Positions 1 to 5,102 of a stretch of DNA of 5,687 nt are shown piece by piece. The stretch lies in the NCBI GenBank assembly GCA_003134755.1, contig PLCK01000293.1, positions 35,338 to 41,024 on the forward strand, given 5' to 3'. Source of the DNA: Actinomycetota bacterium. GTDB taxonomy: Bacteria; Actinomycetota; Actinomycetes; Acidothermales; Acidothermaceae. The translations under genes were made by a program, and so were the position numbers. The notes under the pieces were generated by a model that saw only the letters and a list, made by a program, of their open reading frames with translations, had not been told where the DNA came from and made no database searches. Every line of letters begins with the position of its first letter. Within the stretch, counting starts at the first letter, position 1.

Positions 1-215
1 GCTGCAACGACGACGGCGACGACGATCCATACGTTGATCAGCGCACCGACTCCTGCAGCTAGTCCGCCGGTCAACAGCAGCGGTAACGCGCAAGCTGCGG
101 TCGAGGCGAGCGTCGCGAGCCATGACACTCGGGACGCGCGCTGCCTCGGCGTCCGCGATTGCTGTTTGGGGCTCTCGTTCGCGAGTTCGTTGTCTTCGCG
201 TTGCATGGTGGGCAC
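1..215 (-). CDS. Small membrane protein, partial, downstream of merR
   Basis: The C-terminal end lies beyond the left edge, so only the first 71 codons are visible. The start is taken as the GTG at 215-213 because a perfect AAGGAG lies six bases before it; an in-frame ATG at 230 would put that ribosome binding site inside the gene. The first 30 or so residues are polar and charged (rich in Gln, Arg, Asn, Glu). They are followed by one hydrophobic helix containing the segment TAACALPLLL, a short Gly/Ala turn, then a second helix beginning at NVWIVVAVVV. The Cys-x-x-Pro-like core in the first helix resembles the CCxxP core of MerT-type mercury transport proteins, but only one Cys is present, so homology is not established. 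It follows merR on the same strand 66 bases after its stop and is probably co-transcribed with it. A role in metal or thiol-agent transport or resistance is inference from this neighbour. Confidence 0.6.
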   Translation of the reverse strand, partial: MPTMQREDNELANESPKQQSRTPRQRASRVSWLATLASTAACALPLLLTGGLAAGVGALINVWIVVAVVVA

Positions 216-221
216 GTTTGG

Positions 222-227
222 CTCCTT
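222..227 (-). promoter_or_regulatory. Ribosome binding site AAGGAG deciding the membrane-protein start
   Basis: On the minus strand AAGGAG is followed by six bases (CCAAAC) and then GTG at 215. The match and spacing are ideal. This favours the GTG over the ATG at 230, which lies three bases upstream of the motif, and over the ATG at 206, which is too far from it. Confidence 0.65.
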
Positions 228-281
228 CATTGTGGGCAGGCCGGTGGCCGGCACGGCGCCGGAGGTCGTGCGGGTTGCTGT

Positions 282-1052
282 TTAGGCACGCGCGCCGAAG
301 ACTGCGGTGACGATGTCGCGTGCCTGCGGAGGTGCACCAACCTCGAGGCAAACTCCGGTCGCGTCGACGGCGAGGCCGAACCGGAAGAAGCTGCAGCAGT
401 CGAACTCCGCAGCGGCGAGCCGTGCGATCTCCGTTGTTAGCTCCGCGTCATGCTCGAAGGTCAGCGCGATGCCGTCATCGATCGCTCGGCGGTTCGTTGC
501 CTTGGCGACCACCCCTTGCCAGTCGGCGATCCGCTCACGGGCCATGGCGGAGTCGAGCGTGCACGCAATGGGAACAGCCTCGTTTGCGGCCGGGCTCCTA
601 GTGAGTGGTAGTGGGACGACGTCGGGCGCGTCCTGCGGCGTTGCTGCGGCCGTCACGCATGCGCAGTCGTCTCCGCAGGCGCCTTCGGACACGGGCGCGC
701 TGGCCAGGCGAGCGGCCGCGGCCTGCAATTGAGCGGTCAGTGCGACGAGTTCGACGATCCGGGCTTGGGTCTGCGCGACCCGGCTGGCGATCACCGCGGT
801 CATCCGGTGCTGAACCTCGCTGCAGTCGTCGTCCCAGACCCCGACGAGCTCGCGCAGCTCGTCGAGGCTGATGTCGAGTTGCTTCGCCCTCGTAATGAAC
901 GCGAGCTTTTCCAGGTCGCGGTCGGCGTACTCCCGGTAGCCGTTGCCGCTGCGCCCGGCTGGGGCGAGCAACCCGATCTCCTCGTAGTAACGCAACGTGG
1001 TGGCAGGGACGCCGGTCCGCTGGGCGACTTCGGCTATCCGCATCGTGGTCAT
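282..1052 (-). CDS. MerR-family regulator with Cys-rich C-terminal extension
   Basis: A cytoplasmic DNA-binding regulator of 256 residues from the chosen start. Residues 4-42 are a classic MerR winged helix-turn-helix (MRIAEVAQRTGVPATTLRYY, then the GYREY wing), followed by the dimerisation helix. Cys77 (in DDDCSEV) sits where MerR and ZntR carry the first metal-binding Cys. A second cluster, CGDDCAC (Cys126, 130, 132), follows the long helix. The protein is much longer than the usual 130-145 residues. A second domain at about 160-254 begins PIACTLD and contains a FDCCSFF motif (Cys219-220) and LEVGAPP, ending near ...VFGARA. I recognise this as an extra domain seen on actinobacterial MerR proteins but know no function for it. 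The open frame reaches back to 1091, but that start lies inside the promoter; ATG 1052 fits a leaderless transcript, and ATG 1058 or 1043 are alternatives. It likely regulates itself and the downstream membrane protein. Inducer unknown; a thiophilic metal is plausible. Confidence 0.88.
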   Translation of the reverse strand: MTTMRIAEVAQRTGVPATTLRYYEEIGLLAPAGRSGNGYREYADRDLEKLAFITRAKQLDISLDELRELVGVWDDDCSEVQHRMTAVIASRVAQTQARIVELVALTAQLQAAAARLASAPVSEGACGDDCACVTAAATPQDAPDVVPLPLTRSPAANEAVPIACTLDSAMARERIADWQGVVAKATNRRAIDDGIALTFEHDAELTTEIARLAAAEFDCCSFFRFGLAVDATGVCLEVGAPPQARDIVTAVFGARA

Positions 1053-1060
1053 AGTCATGA

Positions 1061-1091
1061 CGGTAAGGCTTCGACCTGACTCGAAGGTCAA
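1061..1091 (-). promoter_or_regulatory. MerR-type promoter and operator for merR
   Basis: The minus strand reads TTGACC (1091-1086), 19 bases, then TTACCG (1066-1061). The spacer contains a perfect 6-base inverted repeat, CTTCGA (1086-1081) and TCGAAG (1074-1069), separated by six bases. An overlong 19-20 base spacer with a centred dyad is the hallmark of promoters that MerR-family proteins untwist to activate. The predicted transcription start falls near 1053, right at the ATG of 1052, so the message would be leaderless. Established knowledge supports the architecture; binding by this particular protein is inferred. Confidence 0.7.
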
Positions 1092-1191
1092 GCACTTCGA
1101 GAAAGGGATTTGCGGTCGAAGCTGAGTCGACGGTCCGAGGCGGTCGGTGCTAGTGCCTTACTCCGACTAGGCGGGGCCTCCTACGGGTGGC

Positions 1192-1197
1192 TACGCT
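1192..1197 (+). promoter_or_regulatory. Candidate -10 element for a leaderless HTH gene
   Basis: TACGCT matches the actinobacterial TANNNT -10 pattern and ends seven bases before the ATG at 1205, which places the transcription start on or next to that ATG. No convincing -35 is seen 17-19 bases upstream. No good Shine-Dalgarno sequence precedes either the ATG or the in-frame GTG at 1187. Confidence 0.4.
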
Positions 1198-1204
1198 CGC
1201 GGGC

Positions 1205-1732
1205 ATGCGAGCCCTGCCGGTCTTTGACTGCAGCGCGCCCATCAGCGCCCTCGACGCGCAACGTGCTGACCGCGGGTTGGGCTGGACCGCCCTCGCAGCC
1301 GAACTGTGGCAGCAATCCGCAGAACTCAATGCCCAGCTCGCGGATCATTCGCTGTGCCCAGGAGCGCTCGCGAGACTCGCGACGCGAGGAGCAATGTCCT
1401 GCCAATATGCGTTGTTCATTTTGCGATGGATTGGCCGCGTGCCGGAAGACTTCTTGACCGGTCCGGTCGTCGACGTAGGCGATGTTCCATTGCCGGAAGC
1501 AGGAACGGGCAGCCGCCTTCGATGGGACCTAGCACAGGTATACGCAGCACTCAATGAACGGCGCCGTGAGCGCCAACTTACGTGGGCAGAGCTAGCCGAA
1601 GAACTCAACTGCACGCCAAGCCGGCTGACTAATCTGCGAACTGCGCGGTTAGCTGACATGGACCTGACGATGCGCGTCACGCAATGGCTCGGTCAACCGG
1701 CTGCGCTGTACGTTCACCCCGTCCAGTGGTGA
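1205..1732 (+). CDS. Two-repeat helix-turn-helix protein, probable regulator
   Basis: A soluble protein of 175 residues. Its second half (about 105-170) has an XRE-like pattern: LAQVYAALNERR, then LTWAELAEELNCTPSRLTNL, then a helix ending TQWLG. The first half (about 7-84) repeats the plan: ISALDAQRADRG, LGWTALAAELW, a stretch ending CPGALARLATRG, then a helix ending LRWIG and EDFL. The first copy carries about 14 extra residues between the two HTH helices, so it may be degenerate. Such proteins are common in actinomycetes, without a defined role known to me. The start at 1205 is chosen for the leaderless promoter; GTG 1187 would add six residues. It is divergent from merR and convergent with the glxA-type gene. 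It contains a TTA leucine codon at 1649-1651 and more A/T-ending codons than the cydC region, which may indicate a different origin or low expression. DNA binding is inferred from the motif only. Confidence 0.75.
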   Translation: MRALPVFDCSAPISALDAQRADRGLGWTALAAELWQQSAELNAQLADHSLCPGALARLATRGAMSCQYALFILRWIGRVPEDFLTGPVVDVGDVPLPEAGTGSRLRWDLAQVYAALNERRRERQLTWAELAEELNCTPSRLTNLRTARLADMDLTMRVTQWLGQPAALYVHPVQW

Positions 1733-1759
1733 CCAGCCGGCGAACGAACCGCGCGTTGT

Positions 1760-2803
1760 TCAACTCGCTCGGCGGTCCTTGAACGCACGCCGGTACGTTT
1801 GTGGACTGGTCGAAATGGCCCGCCGAAAGTACGTGCGCATGGCCCCGGCCGTCCCGAAGCCGCTCTTCGCTGCCACCAATTCGATCGGCAGGTCAGTCGT
1901 CTCGAGGAGCCGTTGCGCGAACAGCACCCGTTCGCGTAGCAGCCACTGATAGGGAGTCGTTCCGGTCGACGCGAGGAATCGGCGGGCGAAGGTCCGCGGG
2001 CTCATGGCGGCCCGCGCCGCCAGCTCGTCCACTGTCACCTGTTCGCCCAAGTGTTGCTGCAGCCAGGCAACCGTCTGTGCGAACAAGTTGGAGCTTGCGA
2101 GAACTGGCATGGGAGTGTCGATGAACTGGGCCTGACCGCCATCGCGCTGCGGTGACACCACGAGCTGACGGGCGAGTTGGGAAGCAACCTCGGCGCCGTA
2201 GTCCTGTCGCACGATGTGCAAGCAGAGGTCGATGCTGGCGGCACTTCCTGCTGATGTGAGGACGTCGCCTTCGTCCACGTACAGCACGGCGGGGTCGACA
2301 GACACCCGCGGGTAGCGGCGAGCCAGATCGTCGCACTCCGACCAATGCGTCGTCGCGCGCCGTCCGTCGAGCAAACCCGCTTCAGCCAGCACGAAGGCGC
2401 CAGTGCAAAACGACGCGACGCGCACTCCTCGCGCATGCGCACGCCGCAACGCCTCGAAGACCTGCGTTGGCACGCGTTCGAGTTGCTCTGTCGGCGGCAC
2501 GATCACCATGTCGACGTACCGGAGCCGGTCCAACCCGTGCGGGACCTGTATGACGAACCCGCCGACCGCAGTGACCGGTCCTGGAACGGCGCCGCAAAGG
2601 CTCAGGCTGTACCAGGGCACGCCAGGTACGGGCGGGATGCCACCGAATACCTCACACGCCACACCGAGGTCGAAGGGACTCAGCCCGTCGTACGCGAGGA
2701 TCGCGACAGCACGGCGGGGGCGCTTCGTCGCGGGCGCGCGCCTGGATCCGGGCTTGCCGACACCCCTCCGAGCCGCGGCTGCATTGGCAGTTTTATCGCG
2801 CAT
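1760..2803 (-). CDS. GlxA-family transcriptional regulator (DJ-1/PfpI + AraC HTH)
   Basis: A cytoplasmic regulator of 347 residues from the chosen start. After a basic, low-complexity N-terminus of about 30 residues, a DJ-1/PfpI-like amidotransferase fold runs from RRAVAILAYDGLSPFDL (about 30) to about 200. It includes the nucleophile-elbow motif SFCTGAFVLAEAGLL with Cys133. The C-terminal AraC domain has its first helix-turn-helix at about 256-281 (VTVDELAARAAMSPRTFARR) and its second at about 305-341, ending in the usual SPQTYRRAF. In this family the first domain is thought to sense a ligand rather than act as an enzyme; target and ligand are unknown here. The frame is open to an ATG at 2857, but that codon overlaps the ATG of the divergent gene. 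ATG 2803 fits a leaderless start behind a TTGACA element and gives a length closer to the family's typical 320 residues. The divergent unknown gene is a possible target. Confidence 0.88.
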   Translation of the reverse strand: MRDKTANAAAARRGVGKPGSRRAPATKRPRRAVAILAYDGLSPFDLGVACEVFGGIPPVPGVPWYSLSLCGAVPGPVTAVGGFVIQVPHGLDRLRYVDMVIVPPTEQLERVPTQVFEALRRAHARGVRVASFCTGAFVLAEAGLLDGRRATTHWSECDDLARRYPRVSVDPAVLYVDEGDVLTSAGSAASIDLCLHIVRQDYGAEVASQLARQLVVSPQRDGGQAQFIDTPMPVLASSNLFAQTVAWLQQHLGEQVTVDELAARAAMSPRTFARRFLASTGTTPYQWLLRERVLFAQRLLETTDLPIELVAAKSGFGTAGAMRTYFRRAISTSPQTYRRAFKDRRAS

Positions 2804-2810
2804 GATGGCA

Positions 2811-2841
2811 ATGATGCCGCTGTCGCCTGTCGTTGTGTCAA
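2811..2841 (-). promoter_or_regulatory. Candidate promoter of the GlxA-family gene
   Basis: The minus strand shows a perfect TTGACA (2841-2836), 19 bases, then CATCAT (2816-2811), which shares four of six bases with TATAAT. The predicted transcription start, near 2804, abuts the ATG at 2803, giving a leaderless message. The 19-base spacing is longer than ideal, so the -10 assignment is tentative. Confidence 0.4.
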
Positions 2842-2843
2842 TC

Positions 2844-2847
2844 GAGG
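2844..2847 (+). promoter_or_regulatory. Ribosome binding site for the 178-residue protein
   Basis: GAGG lies eight bases before the ATG at 2856. This selects that ATG within a reading frame that stays open for several hundred bases upstream, antisense to the GlxA-type gene. No clear -10/-35 pair was found for this direction. Confidence 0.5.
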
Positions 2848-2855
2848 ATGGGGGC

Positions 2856-3392
2856 ATGAAATCACGCCTGCAACAGCGAGCGAACGGTCCTCACCAGCGA
2901 CTGGCCATCCAGCTGATCGACGACCCGCAGGATCGCGCGCATCTCATCATTCGTCGCGTTCACCGATGGGACCGCGCGATCGCTCAACTGCTCGCGTCGT
3001 CCCTTGACAGGCAGCTAGCGGTCGGACGCCGACCTGAGGCCACCCGCCTCTTGGCGACCAGGGCGCAGCAGCTTGTGTCACTCCCATTGCGTCGGAATTT
3101 GGTACAGGGCTGGGAACATGTCCTCGAACTGAGCACCCGAGCGCCGCTGGCGCGTAGCCCCCGGGTGCCCCTCTTGCGCGAACCCATCAGGGACGCCGAA
3201 CCCGATCTGCGTGACATGCTCGCGAAACTGTCGACGCCGTTTCCCACCTCGGCGCGCGGCGTTGCGATGGTGCGCGCGATCCTCACCGACGCCACCGGAC
3301 CGCTGTTCAACCGGCACTACTCGCCGGATCTACGCACCGCCGTAAGAGTTGCCATCGCGCAGCTCGACTCCGCGGCACTCACGTCGGCCTGA
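2856..3392 (+). CDS. Conserved-looking protein of unknown function
   Basis: A protein of 178 residues, soluble, rich in Arg, Leu and Ala, with no signal peptide or membrane segment. Two parts stand out. The first is a helical N-terminal half with LIIRRVHRWDRAIAQLLASS and LDRQLAVGRRPEATRLLATRA. The second is a C-terminal segment with RGVAMVRAILTDATGPLFNR followed by a final amphipathic helix (LRTAVRVAIAQLDSAA). The pattern looks like a family of actinobacterial hypothetical proteins, but I cannot assign a fold or activity. The start at 2856 is supported by a GAGG ribosome binding site; the open frame further upstream is a shadow of the opposite-strand gene. It is divergent from the GlxA-type regulator, sharing its upstream region, and may be controlled by it (inference). 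It is convergent with cydC, 33 bases away. No cysteines are present. Confidence 0.65.
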   Translation: MKSRLQQRANGPHQRLAIQLIDDPQDRAHLIIRRVHRWDRAIAQLLASSLDRQLAVGRRPEATRLLATRAQQLVSLPLRRNLVQGWEHVLELSTRAPLARSPRVPLLREPIRDAEPDLRDMLAKLSTPFPTSARGVAMVRAILTDATGPLFNRHYSPDLRTAVRVAIAQLDSAALTSA

Positions 3393-3425
3393 CGCCGGGC
3401 GCGCCGGTGGCCCCTACCGAGCCGG

Positions 3426-5102
3426 TCAGGCCGGGACGGGCTGTGCGAGGTGCACGACTTCGTCCATCTCGTCGAGGTCGCTAGGGTCGTGCGTGATGAG
3501 CAGGACGGTGTGGCCACGGGTTGTTTCCAGCAGGTCGGCCATCACCTGCCGCCGGGTGTCCGGGTCGAGGTGCGCGGTCGGCTCGTCAAGGATCAGCACC
3601 TGAGGGTCGGCGAGCAGCGCGCGGGCCAGCATCAGCCGATGCCGCTCGCCGCCGGACAGCGCGGCACCGTGCGCGCCGACCGGTGTGTCCCAACCAAGCG
3701 GCAGCGACTGGATGAAATCGAGTAGCCGGGCCCGCCGGGCCACGTCGTCGAGCTGCTGTTGCGTCGCATCCGGCCGGGCCAGCCGCAGGTTCTCCCGGAT
3801 CGTTGAGTCGAAGACGTGCCCGTCGGCCGGCATCCCGCCGACGACGGTGCGGACGTCGTCGCTCGAGTACGCCGACAGCGGCGTCGCGTTGAGCAGGGCC
3901 GCCCCCTCGTCGAGGTCGCGGAACCGCAGCAGAGCCGCCGCGACCGTGCTCTTGCCGGCGCCGGACGGGCCGACGAGCGCGACGCGTCGGCCGGGCCGCA
4001 GATCCAGGTCCAACCCGTCGAGCGCCCACGGTTCGCAGTCGCCGTAGCGCACCCGGGCCCCGAGCAACTGGAGGTGGATCGGGCCGGCGGGCAAGGGCAG
4101 CGGCTCGGAGGGTTCGGTGATTGGCGTCGGCGCATCCAGCACTTCAAGCACCCGGCTGGCACCGGCGCGCACCGAGGCGATCTGTTGTGCTGCGGCGGTC
4201 AGGGGAGCTGTCGTCTCGAACGCCGCCAGTCCGGTGAGGACCACAACGGCGACGCCAACCCGGTCGAGGCTGCCATGGGTCGCGGCGATCACCGCGACGA
4301 GCAGCAGCGCCCAGACGGTCGCGCCGGTGACGAGCGAGGCGAGCCCGGCACCGACACCGGTCACCAATGCACGCCGGCGGTTGGCTCTGGTCAGCGCGGC
4401 GTCGCTCGCGGTCATCGCGGCCACGGCTTCGTGCTGCCGCCCGAAAGCCACCAGCTCCGCGTGACCGTCGACGAGGTCGGTGACCCGGGTCGCGAGGTCC
4501 GCGCGCGCGTCGGCGACTCGCCGCGCGGTGCGCGTGGACAAGCCGACGACGATCAGTGGGACGACGACGGCGGCGACCAGCAGACCCACGCCGAGGATGA
4601 CGCCGGCCGGCGCAAAGATCGCGAGGATTCCGACAGTCGCGCCGGCCCCGACCAGCGAGGCGACCAGCGGCGGGGTGACACCACGGATGAATAGGTCCTG
4701 CACGGCGTCGACGTCGCTGACGAGCCGCGTGAGCAGGTCGCCGACGCGGGCGGTGTGCAGGCCGCTCGGCGCGATCCGCTCGAGGCTGCTGAACACCCGC
4801 ACCCGCAGGTCGGCGAGGACCCGGAAGGCGGTGTCGTGCGAGGACAGTCGCTCGGCGTAGCGGAACAGCCCACGGCCGATCCCCAGCGCGCGGACAGCGA
4901 CGACGGCAACGGCGAGGGCAACTTCGCTCGGGTGCTCGGACGCCCGGGCGATGAGGTAGCCGGACGCGGCGAACAGCCCGACGCCGCAGGCCACGGTTGC
5001 CGCCCCCGTGAGGACAGCGACGAGCATGCTCGCGCGCATCGGCTTTGCGATCAATAGCATTCGCGCCACGGGGCGGACGGCGAGGGCATCGGTCGTCGTC
5101 AT
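3426..5102 (-). CDS. cydC: CydC-type ABC exporter half-transporter, thiol reductant export
   Basis: A protein of 558 residues, a normal size for CydC. In characterised systems CydC pairs with CydD in the inner membrane to export glutathione or cysteine, which is needed for cytochrome bd oxidase assembly. Residues 20-300 hold about six membrane helices (near 24-50, 60-82, 145-166, 167-188, 246-275, 281-300), with the CydC-like ASGYLIARASEHP stretch at 46-58 after helix 1. The ATPase domain shows Walker A GPSGAGKST (378-386), signature LSGGE (482-486), Walker B LILDE (503-507), D-loop HLD (511-513) and switch His538. The Q-loop is odd: VGGMPADGHVF (421-431) has Ala426 where the usual CAQDAH motif has Gln. 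The ATG overlaps the stop of the upstream ATPase gene (ATGA), so translation is probably coupled. CydD is not adjacent in the window. Other heterodimeric exporters are possible, but CydC fits best. Confidence 0.85.
   Translation of the reverse strand: MTTTDALAVRPVARMLLIAKPMRASMLVAVLTGAATVACGVGLFAASGYLIARASEHPSEVALAVAVVAVRALGIGRGLFRYAERLSSHDTAFRVLADLRVRVFSSLERIAPSGLHTARVGDLLTRLVSDVDAVQDLFIRGVTPPLVASLVGAGATVGILAIFAPAGVILGVGLLVAAVVVPLIVVGLSTRTARRVADARADLATRVTDLVDGHAELVAFGRQHEAVAAMTASDAALTRANRRRALVTGVGAGLASLVTGATVWALLLVAVIAATHGSLDRVGVAVVVLTGLAAFETTAPLTAAAQQIASVRAGASRVLEVLDAPTPITEPSEPLPLPAGPIHLQLLGARVRYGDCEPWALDGLDLDLRPGRRVALVGPSGAGKSTVAAALLRFRDLDEGAALLNATPLSAYSSDDVRTVVGGMPADGHVFDSTIRENLRLARPDATQQQLDDVARRARLLDFIQSLPLGWDTPVGAHGAALSGGERHRLMLARALLADPQVLILDEPTAHLDPDTRRQVMADLLETTRGHTVLLITHDPSDLDEMDEVVHLAQPVPA

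Noticed and set aside
240..252. GCCGG-TGG-CCGGC hairpin between merR and the membrane gene
   Set aside because: Only five base pairs with a three-base loop and no T-run, in GC-rich DNA where this is expected by chance. It also sits inside a likely operon, so I do not call it a terminator.
1053..1091. N-terminal extension of MerR (frame open from 1091)
   Set aside because: These codons coincide with the -35 element, the operator dyad and the -10 element, and lie ahead of the conserved HTH start.
1733..1759. Convergent gap between the HTH gene and the GlxA-type gene examined for a terminator
   Set aside because: No stable inverted repeat or T-run was seen.
2403..2855. Long plus-strand reading frame extending the 178-residue protein upstream
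   Set aside because: It is antisense to the well-supported GlxA-type gene, has no family-like content, and the GAGG-ATG at 2856 gives a better start.
3405..3419. Possible terminator hairpin (CGGT...ACCG) between the convergent unknown gene and cydC
   Set aside because: Four Watson-Crick pairs and no U-tract; too weak to support.
3816..4694. A 292-codon open frame on the plus strand opposite cydC
   Set aside because: Its Gly/Asp/Arg/Gln-rich translation is typical of antisense frames in high-GC genes; the minus strand carries clear ABC motifs.
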